Source of the DNA: Pseudomonas sp. LS1212
GTDB lineage: Bacteria > Pseudomonadota > Gammaproteobacteria > Pseudomonadales > Pseudomonadaceae
DNA length: 64,000 nt
Assembly (NCBI RefSeq): GCF_024741815.1
Contig: NZ_CP102951.1
Span: 1,498,501-1,562,500 of the forward strand
Reading direction: 5' to 3'
Shown here: positions 19,794 through 28,202 of the stretch, piece by piece
How positions within the stretch are numbered: the first letter of the stretch is position 1
Layout: each line of letters opens with the position of its first letter
Notes under the pieces: generated by a model
What the model was told of the DNA's origin: nothing
What the model saw: the letters and a program-made list of their open reading frames with translations, nothing else
Databases searched by the model: none
Program-made: the position numbers and the translations under genes

Positions 19794-20471
19794 TCAGAGG
19801 CTGTAGTAATAGCCACGGCTGCGCAGTGCGACGATGCGCGGACGGCCGTCGGGGTGCGGGCCGATCTTCTTGCGCAGGTTGCTGACATGCATGTCCAGGC
19901 TGCGGTCGTACAGGGTCAGCTTGCGTCCCAGGGCGATCTGCGCCAGCTCTTGTTTATCCAGTGGCTCGCCCGGTTGGCGCAGCAGTGCCTCGAGCAGGCG
20001 GCTTTCGGAGATGGTCAGGCTCAATTCGTGTTCGTCGATACTGACCACGCCTCGGGCCGGGCTGAAGCACAGGTCGCCGACTTCCATCTGGCTGGCGACA
20101 GCTGTCGGATGGCTGCGGCGCAACACGGCGCGCAAGCGTGCGGTCAATTCGCGGGGGTCACAGGGCTTGGCCAGGTAGTCGTCGGCGCCCAGTTCCAGGC
20201 CGAGAATCCGGTCCAGCGGCTCGCCGCGCGCCGAGAGCATCAGCACTGGCAGTTCGGCATGCTCGCTGCGCAGTTGCTTGAGCAGCTCCAGGCCACTGCC
20301 GTCGGGCAGCATGACGTCGAGCACGACTGCCGCCGGCGCGTGCTCGGCCAGGGCGCGGCGCGCGCTGTGGCCGTCGTGACAGGCACGTACCTGAAAGCCT
20401 TCCTGGCTCAGCCAACTGGTCAGGAGTTCACACAACTCCTGGTCATCATCAATCAGTAACAGCTCGCTCAT
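19794..20471 (-). CDS. OmpR-family response regulator (CpxR-like)
   Basis: This 225-residue regulator has a receiver domain with the acidic pocket IDDD, phosphoacceptor Asp52 (VVLDVMLPDGSG) and Lys102 (LAKPCDPREL). Its C-terminal OmpR-type winged helix (about 130-225) includes LYDRSLDMHVSNLRKKIGP and ends RSRGYYYSL. It is the first regulatory gene of the minus-strand set with the CpxP-like protein and the kinase. It starts 7 bp after the stop of the coiled-coil protein upstream. Confidence 0.9.
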   Translation of the reverse strand: MSELLLIDDDQELCELLTSWLSQEGFQVRACHDGHSARRALAEHAPAAVVLDVMLPDGSGLELLKQLRSEHAELPVLMLSARGEPLDRILGLELGADDYLAKPCDPRELTARLRAVLRRSHPTAVASQMEVGDLCFSPARGVVSIDEHELSLTISESRLLEALLRQPGEPLDKQELAQIALGRKLTLYDRSLDMHVSNLRKKIGPHPDGRPRIVALRSRGYYYSL

Positions 20472-20478
20472 GACTCAC

Positions 20479-20889
20479 TCAATTCAACCATTGCCGACGC
20501 TTTCTGTGTCCGCCACTGGCGAGGATACCGCACAGTGCTGCCAACAAGGTTACCCCGCCACCGATCACGAACCATTGCTGCTGATCGGTCAGCAGGCGCG
20601 GTGTGGCAGTGGCCCGGGCTTCCTTGAGTTGCAGTTTCAGACGCTGATTTTCCTGGCGCAGCCTGCCCAGCAGGGCGGTTTCATGCTCGTTGCTGGCAGT
20701 TTGCAGCTGCTTGCTCAATTCATCGCGTTGACGCTCGCTTTCCTTCAATTGCTGTTGCAATTCGCTGATCTGACTGCCGGCGCTCAGCGAGAACGGCGCG
20801 GTTTTCCCGGACGGGGCAGCTTCTTCAGCCTGTACCCGAGGGGTCAGCAACAACAGCGAAAACAACAGACACAACGTACCTTGGCGCAT
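20479..20889 (-). CDS. Exported coiled-coil protein with C-terminal membrane anchor
   Basis: This 136-residue protein has a signal peptide (ending near RVQAEEA), a long coiled coil (about 40-95, rich in Gln, Glu and Leu) and one C-terminal transmembrane segment followed by a basic tail. It resembles the C-terminal half of TIGR04211/YgiM proteins but lacks the SH3 domain. The start at 20889 has AGGAG upstream; the longer frame is unsupported. Being 7 bp upstream of the CpxR-like gene suggests an operon, perhaps an envelope role. Its function is unknown. Confidence 0.65.
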   Translation of the reverse strand: MRQGTLCLLFSLLLLTPRVQAEEAAPSGKTAPFSLSAGSQISELQQQLKESERQRDELSKQLQTASNEHETALLGRLRQENQRLKLQLKEARATATPRLLTDQQQWFVIGGGVTLLAALCGILASGGHRKRRQWLN

Positions 20890-21023
20890 CGCAACTCCTG
20901 AATCCAATCGAGTGTTCAGCACGTTGTCGGCAGTCAAACGAGAATAATGAGCAATACAGAGGATAATCGTTGATGCGGCCGTGGCCAAAGTGTTTGTACT
21001 TTTGCCACGGCCCATGGGGCAGG

Positions 21024-21323
21024 TTACGGCAGGACTTGCTTGAACGGCTTGACCACGACGTTGGCGTAGACGCCGGCTTCGATGTACGGGTCGGCGTCGG
21101 CCCAGGCCTGGGCGGCGCCGAGCGAATCGAATTCGGCGACGATCAGGCTGCCGCTGAAGCCGGCTGCGCCCGGGTCGTTACTGTCGATTGCCGGGTGAGG
21201 ACCTGCCAGCACGATGCGGCCTTCAGCCTTGAGCTGTTGCAGGCGCTCCAGATGCGCCGGGCGGGCGGCCAGGCGGTTTTCCAGCGAGTTGGCAACGTCG
21301 GTGGCAATGATTGCGTAGAGCAT
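21024..21323 (-). CDS. YciI-like protein
   Basis: This 99-residue single-domain protein begins MLYAIIATDVANSLENRLAA and contains the conserved His and Asp of the YciI fold (ARPAHLERL, GPHPAIDSND) and the ending ADADPYIEAGVY. The fold is related to muconolactone isomerase, and most members have no known reaction. It starts 2 nt before the stop of ispZ, so the two genes are co-transcribed, the arrangement also seen in E. coli (yciA-yciB-yciI region). Confidence 0.88.
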   Translation of the reverse strand: MLYAIIATDVANSLENRLAARPAHLERLQQLKAEGRIVLAGPHPAIDSNDPGAAGFSGSLIVAEFDSLGAAQAWADADPYIEAGVYANVVVKPFKQVLP

Positions 21324-21324
21324 G

Positions 21325-21921
21325 TCAGTCCTCGGTTTTCGGAGTGGTGGTGTCGCTGTCGTGAATATGGCGAGACAGGTAGATGCCCTGGCCGACCAGG
21401 AACAATACGGTCATGGCCAGGCTACCAAATACCTTGAAGTCGACCCAGATGCTCTGGAAGGTAAAGGCCACGAACAGATTGGCCGCGCCGCAGAACAGGA
21501 AGAAGGCGACCCAGGCGACGTTCAGACGAGTCCAGACCGGCTCGGGCAGGGTCAGTGCATGCCCCATGATGCGTTTGATCAGCAGGCGGTCGCCGATGAA
21601 ATGGCTACCGGCGAACGCCAGGGCGAACAGCCAGTTGACCACCGGTGCCTTCCACTTGAGGAAGGTCTCGCTGTGGAAGGCCAGTGTCAGGCTGCCGAAC
21701 ACAAGGCAGGCGACCAGCGTCAGCCATTGGCTCTTTTCCAGCTTGCGCTGGTTGATGAACAGGGCGCCATAAACCACCAGCGAGCTGACGATCAGCATGG
21801 CCGTGGCACTGTAGATGCCACCCACGGTAAGGGTCTGGCCGGCGATGTCGACGGCGCGGGGTTCGATCTTGTAGACGATGAAGAACAGGAACAGCGGGAT
21901 GAAATCGATGAATTGTTTCAC
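21325..21921 (-). CDS. yciB: Inner membrane septation/cell envelope protein IspZ (YciB)
   Basis: This 198-residue protein has five or six hydrophobic segments and the family start KQFIDFIPLFLFFIVYK. YciB/IspZ proteins influence cell envelope synthesis and septation in E. coli and Shigella. The conserved N terminus begins at a GTG (21921); the upstream continuation of the frame to 22404 is antisense to the next gene and is not coding. It forms an operon with yciI and is divergent from the PHP ribonuclease gene. Confidence 0.88.
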   Translation of the reverse strand: MKQFIDFIPLFLFFIVYKIEPRAVDIAGQTLTVGGIYSATAMLIVSSLVVYGALFINQRKLEKSQWLTLVACLVFGSLTLAFHSETFLKWKAPVVNWLFALAFAGSHFIGDRLLIKRIMGHALTLPEPVWTRLNVAWVAFFLFCGAANLFVAFTFQSIWVDFKVFGSLAMTVLFLVGQGIYLSRHIHDSDTTTPKTED

Positions 21922-21987
21922 AGTGGCAGCCAGAAGCAGGATGTGCCGGCATAATAACAAACATCGATAACAGCGAAAGCGCCACCT

Positions 21988-22851
21988 ATGAATGTTGATC
22001 TGCACTGCCACAGCACGGCCTCCGATGGCGCCCTTGCGCCTTCGGCACTGGTTGCGCGTGCGTTTGAAAACGGCGTGCGGGTCCTGGCCCTGACCGACCA
22101 CGACACCCTCGAGGGGCTGCCAGAGGCCCGTGCCGCGGCGCTTGCGCTGGGCATGCAGTGGGTCAGTGGGGTGGAAATGTCCTGTACCTGGGGTGGGGCG
22201 ACTATCCATGTATTGGGCTATGGTTTCGACCTGTCGGCACCGCCGCTGGTCGAGGCGATCGAGCGCTTGCACCACGGGCGCTGGTTGCGTGCCGAGGAAA
22301 TTGGCCGACGACTGGCACTCAAGGGCATGCCCGGCGCGATGGAAGGTGCCCGCGCGATCCAGCAGGCTCTGGGCGACAGCGGCAACGCGCCGGCGCGCCC
22401 GCACTTCGCTGATTTCCTTGTGAATTCAGGCTTCGTCAAAGACCGCGCCGAGGCCTTTCGCAAATGGCTCGGCGCGGGCAAGCTGGGCGACGTCAAGCAG
22501 CACTGGCCGACCCTTGAAGACACCGTCGAAACCTTGCGCCAGGCTGGCGCCTGGGTCAGCCTGGCGCACCCGATGCACTATGATTTCACTCGCAGCAAGC
22601 GTCGCAAGCTGATTGCCGACTATATTCAAGCAGGTGGCCACGCCATCGAGGTGGTCAACGGGATGCAGCCGGCCGAACAGGTCGGCAGCCTGTCCATATT
22701 GGCTCGAGAGTTCGGTCTGATGGTCAGTGCCGGCAGTGATTTCCATGCCCCGGGCACCTGGTCCGAGATCGGTATCTACCGGCCTGTACCAGAGGATTTG
22801 CCACCGTTATGGTGCCGATTCAAACATGAACAGCCTATTGCCGCCGTCTGA
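21988..22851 (+). CDS. rnm: PHP-domain RNase AM / 3',5'-nucleoside bisphosphate phosphatase
   Basis: This 287-residue PHP-fold enzyme carries the trinuclear metal motifs: DLHCHSTASDG (about 4-14), ALTDHDT (about 34-40), GVEMSC, HPMHYDFTR and SAGSDFHAP near the end. The family (E. coli YciV/Rnm) removes nucleotides from RNA 5' ends and hydrolyses pAp-type 3',5'-bisphosphates. It stands at the head of a plus-strand run with yciO, scpA, scpB and rluB, the conserved gammaproteobacterial order. Confidence 0.9.
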   Translation: MNVDLHCHSTASDGALAPSALVARAFENGVRVLALTDHDTLEGLPEARAAALALGMQWVSGVEMSCTWGGATIHVLGYGFDLSAPPLVEAIERLHHGRWLRAEEIGRRLALKGMPGAMEGARAIQQALGDSGNAPARPHFADFLVNSGFVKDRAEAFRKWLGAGKLGDVKQHWPTLEDTVETLRQAGAWVSLAHPMHYDFTRSKRRKLIADYIQAGGHAIEVVNGMQPAEQVGSLSILAREFGLMVSAGSDFHAPGTWSEIGIYRPVPEDLPPLWCRFKHEQPIAAV

Positions 22852-22864
22852 ACAGGTAGAAAAT

Positions 22865-23494
22865 GTGAGTCAATTTTTCCAGATTCATCCGGAAAACCCG
22901 CAAGTGCGCCTGATCAAACAGGCGGTAGAAATCATCCGCAAGGGCGGAGTGGTGATCTACCCGACCGACTCTTCCTATGCCATGGGTTGCCAGATCGGTG
23001 ACAAGAATGCGGTGGAACGGGTGCGGCGTCTGCGCCAGCTGGACAACAATCACAATTTCACGCTGATTTGCTGCGACTTGTCGCAGCTGGGCCTGTTCGC
23101 CAAGATCGATACCGGTACGTTTCGCCTGCTCAAGGCACATACCCCCGGGCCTTACACCTTTATCCTCAACGCTACCCGGGAAGTCCCGCGCCTGTTGCTG
23201 CATCCCAAGCGTCGGACCATCGGCCTGCGCGTCCCGAGCCATCCGATCGCGCTGGCGTTGCTGGAGCAGCTGGGCGAGCCGCTGATGAGCGTGACCCTGA
23301 TCATGCCCGGCGAGAGCATGCCGATGAGCGATCCCTATGAAATGCGCCAGCTGCTCGAGCATCAGGTCGACCTGATCATCGACGGTGGCTTTGGTGGCGT
23401 GGAGGCGTCGACCGTGATCAACCTGGCCGACGATGAGCCGGAAGTCATCCGGGTCGGTTGTGGCGACCCAACGCCTTTTCTGGTCGAAGCGTGA
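22865..23494 (+). CDS. yciO: YciO, Sua5/TsaC-family protein
   Basis: This 209-residue protein has the YrdC/Sua5 fold, with KQAVEIIRKGGVVIYPTDSSYAMGC at the nucleotide pocket written here only in part: GGVVIYPTDSSY (about 26-37) and the RLRQLDNNHNFTL loop. YciO is a paralogue of the threonylcarbamoyl-AMP synthase TsaC; its own role is unclear. The start is a GTG at 22865 with AGGTAGA upstream, 13 bp after the RNase AM stop. Its TGA overlaps the GTG start of scpA. Confidence 0.88.
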   Translation: MSQFFQIHPENPQVRLIKQAVEIIRKGGVVIYPTDSSYAMGCQIGDKNAVERVRRLRQLDNNHNFTLICCDLSQLGLFAKIDTGTFRLLKAHTPGPYTFILNATREVPRLLLHPKRRTIGLRVPSHPIALALLEQLGEPLMSVTLIMPGESMPMSDPYEMRQLLEHQVDLIIDGGFGGVEASTVINLADDEPEVIRVGCGDPTPFLVEA

Positions 23495-24324
23495 GCAAGG
23501 TAGCAGCCGACACCGAGCAGCCCATGGATCCCCAGGCCGGTGCCCAGCAGGAACTGCCCTTTGCCCTGGTCTACGGCCAGGCGCTCACCGAAATGCCGGT
23601 CGACCTGTACATCCCGCCCGATGCGCTGGAAGTCTTTCTCGAAGCATTCGAAGGCCCGCTCGACCTGTTGCTGTACTTGATCCGCAAGCAGAACATCAAC
23701 ATCCTCGATATCCCGGTGGCGGAAATCACCCGGCAGTACATGGGCTATGTCGAACTGATGAAGACCGTGCGCCTGGAGCTGGCCGCCGAGTACCTGGTGA
23801 TGGCCGCCATGCTCGCCGAAATCAAATCGCGCATGTTGCTGCCACGGTCTGCCGAAGTCGAAGCCGAGGAAGACGACCCGCGTGCCGAGCTGATCCGGCG
23901 CTTGCAGGAGTACGAACGCTTCAAGGCCGCCGCCGAAGGTATCGATGGCTTGAGCCGGGTTGGCCGCGACCTGTACGTGCCCAAGCTGGACGCCCCGCAG
24001 GCCAAGGCGCGCAAGTTGCTGCCCGATGTCAGCCTGGAGGAATTGCTGATGTCGATGGCTGAAGTGCTGCGCCGCGGCGACATGTTCGAAAGCCATCAGG
24101 TCAGCCGGGAAGCCTTGTCCACCCGCGAGCGCATGAGCGACGTACTGGAGCGGCTCAAGGGCGGTGGGTTTGTGCCGTTTGTCGAGCTGTTCACCGCCGA
24201 AGAGGGCAAACTGGGCGTTGTCGTGACGTTTATGGCGATTCTCGAGCTGGTCAAGGAATCCTTGATCGAACTGGTGCAAAATGAGCCATTTGCGGCGATT
24301 CATGTCCGTGCCCGAGCCGAGTAA
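23491..24324 (+). CDS. scpA: Segregation and condensation protein A (ScpA)
   Basis: This 277-residue kleisin bridges the two heads of SMC together with ScpB to organise the chromosome. The N-terminal part contains the diagnostic FEGPLDLLLYLIRKQNINIL (about 50-69) and the SMC-neck binding helices; the C terminus (VVVTFMAILELVKE) is the winged helix that binds the SMC cap. The GTG at 23491 overlaps the yciO stop; an ATG at 23524 is an alternative start, and both lie before the conserved domain. scpB follows after 5 bp. Confidence 0.93.
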   Translation: MSKVAADTEQPMDPQAGAQQELPFALVYGQALTEMPVDLYIPPDALEVFLEAFEGPLDLLLYLIRKQNINILDIPVAEITRQYMGYVELMKTVRLELAAEYLVMAAMLAEIKSRMLLPRSAEVEAEEDDPRAELIRRLQEYERFKAAAEGIDGLSRVGRDLYVPKLDAPQAKARKLLPDVSLEELLMSMAEVLRRGDMFESHQVSREALSTRERMSDVLERLKGGGFVPFVELFTAEEGKLGVVVTFMAILELVKESLIELVQNEPFAAIHVRARAE

Positions 24325-24329
24325 CACCG

Positions 24330-25106
24330 ATGAATTTGAATGAACCGCGCGAACTTGCGCCTTTGCTGGAAGCGTTTTTGCTGGCCTCGGGCAAACCGCA
24401 ATCGCTCGATCGCCTGTATGAACTGTTCGAAGAAGGCGAGCGCCCGGAGCCGCCTGTGTTCAAGAAGGCCCTCGAACTGCTGCGCAAATCCTCTGAAGGC
24501 CGGGCCTTCGAGCTGGTGGAAGTGGCGTCCGGCTATCGCTTGCAGATCCGCGAGAAGTTCTCCCCGTGGGTCGGTCGGCTCTGGGAAGAGCGGCCGCAAC
24601 GCTATTCCCGCGCCATGCTCGAGACCATGGCCCTGATTGCCTACCGCCAACCCATCACCCGTGGTGAAATCGAAGACGTGCGCGGCGTTGCGGTCAACAG
24701 CAACATCGTCAAGACCCTGCTCGAGCGTGAGTGGATTCGCATCGTCGGGTACCGCGAAGTGCCGGGCCGCCCGGCGATGTTCGCGACCACCAAGGCCTTT
24801 CTCGATCACTTCAACCTGAAGAACCTCGACGATCTGCCGCCCCTGGCCGAGCTGCGCGAGCTGGAGCCGGCACCGGTGCTGGACTTCGACGATGCACCGG
24901 TGCCTGCTCACTTGCAGGCATTGGCCGATGAAAGCGCCGAGGTGCAAACTCCGCGCGACGAAACCAGCTTTCGCAGCCTGCTGGTCGAACTCGACACCAT
25001 GGAGGAGGGCCTCAAGACCGACTTCGATGACTTGCTCGAACCTGCGTCGGATGGTGCAGAGGAGGGCGAGGCGCTTGAGACCGAGCCCGGTTCGCGCCAG
25101 GACTGA
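24330..25106 (+). CDS. scpB: Segregation and condensation protein B (ScpB)
   Basis: This 258-residue protein forms a dimer of two winged-helix domains that binds the ScpA linker. Conserved segments are LLEAFLLASGKPQSLDRLYE (start), YSRAMLETMALIAYRQPITRGEIE split over 90-113, and GRPAMFATTKAFLDHF. An acidic tail of about 65 residues after the core is normal for Pseudomonas. It is 5 bp downstream of scpA and 170 bp upstream of rluB. Confidence 0.93.
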   Translation: MNLNEPRELAPLLEAFLLASGKPQSLDRLYELFEEGERPEPPVFKKALELLRKSSEGRAFELVEVASGYRLQIREKFSPWVGRLWEERPQRYSRAMLETMALIAYRQPITRGEIEDVRGVAVNSNIVKTLLEREWIRIVGYREVPGRPAMFATTKAFLDHFNLKNLDDLPPLAELRELEPAPVLDFDDAPVPAHLQALADESAEVQTPRDETSFRSLLVELDTMEEGLKTDFDDLLEPASDGAEEGEALETEPGSRQD

Positions 25107-25277
25107 AGCCATCCGGTCGGCGGAAAAAACCGGCACAGCGACTTTTTCGACTAGTCTCAGATGCGCGTCAGCCGCCATGAGCGTATGATTCGCGACCTTT
25201 TGGCGATTCATTCGCCGCAATACTGGTTTCCAATACCGCGGGTCTTGGCCTGCGTCGACACACCGGGAGGTGCCCAG

Positions 25278-26489
25278 ATGAGTGAACACGATCAGAAAGA
25301 CGACCAGGTAATTCGCCCCGCCGGCGAAAAGCTGCAAAAAGTGCTGGCGCGCATAGGCGTGGGTTCGCGCCGCGACGTCGAGGCCTGGATTGCCCAGGGC
25401 CGGATCAAGGTCAACGGCGTAGAGGCCACCCTTGGCCAGCGCGTCGACCTGCACGACGCGATTTCGGTCGATGGCCGCGTGATCAAGCGCGAAGAAGCCG
25501 CCGAAACCGTTCGCCGCGTCATCATGTACAACAAGCCGGACGGTGAGATCTGCACCCGCGACGACCCCGAGGGGCGCCCGACCGTGTTCGATCGCCTGCC
25601 ACGGCCGAAGGAAGGGCGCTGGATCAACATCGGCCGCCTGGACATCAATACCACCGGGCTGCTGATGTTCACCACCGATGGTGAGCTGGCCAACCGCCTG
25701 ATGCACCCGTCCTACGAGATGGACCGTGAATACGCTGTGCGTGTACGCGGCGAAGTCGACGACGACATGCTGTTGCGCCTCAAGAACGGCGTGATCCTGG
25801 AAGACGGCCCTGCGCGTTTCACCGATATTCAGGAAGCCCCGGGCGGTGAAGGCTTCAACCATTGGTACCACTGCGTGGTGATGGAAGGCCGTAACCGCGA
25901 AGTCCGTCGCCTGTGGGAATCCCAGGGGGTCGTGGTCAGCCGGCTCAAGCGCGTGCGTTTCGGCCCGGTGTTCCTCAACTCCGATCTGCCGATGGGGCGC
26001 TGGCGCGAAATGAGCCAGGGCGAAGTCGATATCCTGGCTGCCGAAGTCGGCCTGACCCCTGTCGCCATGCCACAGATGAACGCCAAGTCCAAGGACAAGC
26101 TCGAGCGGATGCAGCGCAAGTCCTCGCGGCCGGTTGGTCGTGGCGAGCGCGTGCGCACCTTGCGCCCGGCCAACGATGCCCCGGCTGGCGAGCGCCCGGC
26201 GCGCGAGCCGCGTGCACCTCGCAGCGAAGAGCAACGTCCGGTGCGCACGCCGCGTGGTGAAGCTCCTCGCAAAGAGTCTCCGCGTAAAGAGGCTCCACGC
26301 AAGGATTCGAGCCGTGGTACGCCGGTGGCCGAGCGCCCGAGCGATACCAACAAGCGTCCGGCCAAGCCAGCGCACAAGCGTCCGGGTATCGTGCTGGTCG
26401 AAGATGGGCCGTCGGGCAAGCGTCGTGGTCCGCCGGCTGGTAGCGGGCAGCGTCCGGGGTTTGGGCGTCGCAAGCCGAAGCCTGAGTAA
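25278..26489 (+). CDS. rluB: 23S rRNA pseudouridine(2605) synthase RluB
   Basis: This 403-residue enzyme makes pseudouridine at position 2605 of 23S rRNA. An S4 RNA-binding domain (about 15-65, VLARIGVGSRRDVEAWIAQG) precedes the RsuA-type catalytic domain, with the nucleophile in GRLDINTTGLLMFTTDGEL (about 119-137). A long basic, Arg/Pro/Lys-rich tail (from about 275) contains repeats such as APRKESPRKEAPRK and probably binds RNA nonspecifically. The ATG at 25278 has GGGAGGTG upstream. A strong terminator lies 3' at 26616-26647. Confidence 0.93.
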   Translation: MSEHDQKDDQVIRPAGEKLQKVLARIGVGSRRDVEAWIAQGRIKVNGVEATLGQRVDLHDAISVDGRVIKREEAAETVRRVIMYNKPDGEICTRDDPEGRPTVFDRLPRPKEGRWINIGRLDINTTGLLMFTTDGELANRLMHPSYEMDREYAVRVRGEVDDDMLLRLKNGVILEDGPARFTDIQEAPGGEGFNHWYHCVVMEGRNREVRRLWESQGVVVSRLKRVRFGPVFLNSDLPMGRWREMSQGEVDILAAEVGLTPVAMPQMNAKSKDKLERMQRKSSRPVGRGERVRTLRPANDAPAGERPAREPRAPRSEEQRPVRTPRGEAPRKESPRKEAPRKDSSRGTPVAERPSDTNKRPAKPAHKRPGIVLVEDGPSGKRRGPPAGSGQRPGFGRRKPKPE

Positions 26490-26507
26490 TAGCGACCGCT
26501 TCGCGGT

Positions 26508-26595
26508 CGATCGCGGGCAAGCCCGCTCCCACAAAGGACCAGGGTGTGCCCAAGATTGTGTGAACACCTGTGGGAGCTGGCTTGCCAGCGATAGG
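26508..26595. repeat. REPIN with two different REP subtypes
   Basis: The left arm (core cgcgggcaagcccgctcccaca) and the right arm (core tgtgggagctggcttgccagcg) are inverted relatives with a few differences, so two REP subtypes are paired. It lies between the rluB stop and its terminator. Confidence 0.85.
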
Positions 26596-26615
26596 GCCGC
26601 CAGGCCCTCAAACAA

Positions 26616-26647
26616 GCAAAACGCCAACCCCAGGGTTGGCGTTTTGC
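26616..26647 (+). terminator. Rho-independent terminator after rluB
   Basis: A perfect stem of GCAAAACGCCAACCC with its complement and a 3-nt loop ends in TTTTGC. Confidence 0.85.
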
Positions 26648-26678
26648 ATTTATGCCCTGGCAACTATCTGAACCACCC

Positions 26679-26696
26679 CGTAAACAAAACGTTACG
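26679..26696 (+). promoter_or_regulatory. TyrR/PhhR-type box upstream of hpd
   Basis: CGTAAACAAAACGTTACG is an 18-bp imperfect palindrome close to the TyrR consensus TGTAAA-N6-TTTACA. It lies 186 bp before hpd and closely resembles the box before phhA at 34392-34409. Confidence 0.55.
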
Positions 26697-26881
26697 AAAA
26701 CAGCTCCAATTGCCAGCCAATCAGCCTGCCCGATCCATCTGTATAAATTTTTTGCCGCATCTTGCGCCCAAGCGTCTGTTTCCCGCCTCCCACCGCCTTG
26801 CCCCAAAACCCCCACAGCGGTCTGATATGCCTATGCCGCCGTGCACAGCAGGTCCCCGGCCAGAATAATAAGGGAGGCGCA

Positions 26882-27964
26882 ATGAACGCCGTGAACAAGA
26901 TCGAGCAACACAATCCCATCGGTACCGACGGGTTTGAATTCGTCGAATACACCGCACCCACCGCCGAAGGCATCGAGCAGCTGCGTGAGCTGTTCATCTC
27001 CATGGGCTTCACCGAAACGGCGCGCCACCGCAGCAAGGAAGTCTTTCTGTTCCAGCAGAACGACATCAACTTCGTGCTCAACGGCAGCCCCACCGGGCAC
27101 GTTCATGAATTCGCCCTCAAGCATGGCCCCAGCGCCTGTGCCATGGCCTTCCGGGTCAAGAACGCCGGCCAGGCGGCCGCCTATGTCCAGGCGCAAGGCG
27201 CCAGGCTGGTGGGCAGCCATGCGAATTTCGGCGAGCTGAATATCCCCTGCGTCGAAGGCATTGGCGGTTCCCTGCTTTATCTGGTCGACCGTTATGGCGA
27301 CAAGACCATCTATGACGTGGATTTCGAGTTCATCGAAGGGCGCACGGCCACGGACAACGCCGTGGGCCTGAGCCATATCGATCACCTGACCCATAACGTC
27401 AAGCGCGGGCAGATGGATGTCTGGTCCAATTTCTACGAGCGCATCGCCAACTTCCGCGAAATCCGCTACTTCGATATCGAAGGCAAGCTCACCGGCCTGC
27501 TGTCCCGGGCAATGACCGCACCTTGCGGCAAAATCCGCATTCCGATCAATGAATCGGCCGACGACAAATCCCAGATCGAAGAATTTATCCGTGAATACCA
27601 TGGCGAAGGCATTCAGCACATTGCCCTGGCCAGCGACGACATCTACCAGACCGTACGCCGGTTGCGGGCCAACGGCGTCGAGTTCATGGCCACCCCGGAC
27701 ACTTACTACGACAAGGTCGACCAGCGTGTGGTCGGGCATGGTGAACCCACCGAAGTGCTGCGTGAGCTGGGTCTGTTGATCGACGGTTCACCCACCGACG
27801 ACGGCATTCTGCTGCAGATCTTCACCCACACGGTGATTGGCCCGATCTTCTTTGAAATCATCCAGCGCAAAGGCAACCAGGGCTTTGGCGAGGGCAATTT
27901 CAAGGCGCTGTTCGAGTCCATCGAAGAAGACCAGATCAAGCGAGGCGTGCTCAAGGAACAGTGA
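26882..27964 (+). CDS. hpd: 4-hydroxyphenylpyruvate dioxygenase
   Basis: This 360-residue Fe(II) enzyme converts 4-hydroxyphenylpyruvate to homogentisate in tyrosine breakdown. It has two vicinal-oxygen-chelate domains; the C-terminal one holds the iron ligands, by motif His168 (SHIDHLTHNV), His246 (GIQHIALA) and Glu325 (FFEIIQRKG). The C terminus, with the GNFKALFESIEEDQ helix, closes the active site. GGGAGG precedes the ATG at 26882. A TyrR-type box lies upstream, and the phh genes that make and feed its substrate are about 4 kb away. Confidence 0.95.
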   Translation: MNAVNKIEQHNPIGTDGFEFVEYTAPTAEGIEQLRELFISMGFTETARHRSKEVFLFQQNDINFVLNGSPTGHVHEFALKHGPSACAMAFRVKNAGQAAAYVQAQGARLVGSHANFGELNIPCVEGIGGSLLYLVDRYGDKTIYDVDFEFIEGRTATDNAVGLSHIDHLTHNVKRGQMDVWSNFYERIANFREIRYFDIEGKLTGLLSRAMTAPCGKIRIPINESADDKSQIEEFIREYHGEGIQHIALASDDIYQTVRRLRANGVEFMATPDTYYDKVDQRVVGHGEPTEVLRELGLLIDGSPTDDGILLQIFTHTVIGPIFFEIIQRKGNQGFGEGNFKALFESIEEDQIKRGVLKEQ

Positions 27965-27997
27965 CGCACGTGTTGAACCCTGCTTATGGCACCGGTG

Positions 27998-28003
27998 TAC
28001 AAT
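27998..28003 (+). promoter_or_regulatory. Possible -10 element for aroP
   Basis: TACAAT with TTGAAC 19 bp upstream (27973-27978) is a weak sigma70-like match, leaving a ~190-nt leader before aroP. No riboswitch is recognised in that leader. Confidence 0.25.
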
Positions 28004-28202
28004 GCGCGGCGTTTTAACTGTGACCCAACTGCGTACCGCGCAAAACTGCGGACGTCGAGCCCTCGCCAACACTGGTAGCCGCCAGTGCGGAACGGTTCAT
28101 GTCCACTAAATTCGAGGCTATCCGCCTTGTTCACTCCGCTGCGCCACGAGCGCGGTGGGTCCGATTCCGTCACAGACAAAAACAAACAGGTGACTCCGTT
28201 AA

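Noticed and set aside
24300..26663. A 787-codon open frame antisense to scpB and rluB
   Set aside because: It has no ribosome site, crosses known genes and a terminator, and resembles no protein; long antisense frames are common in GC-rich DNA.
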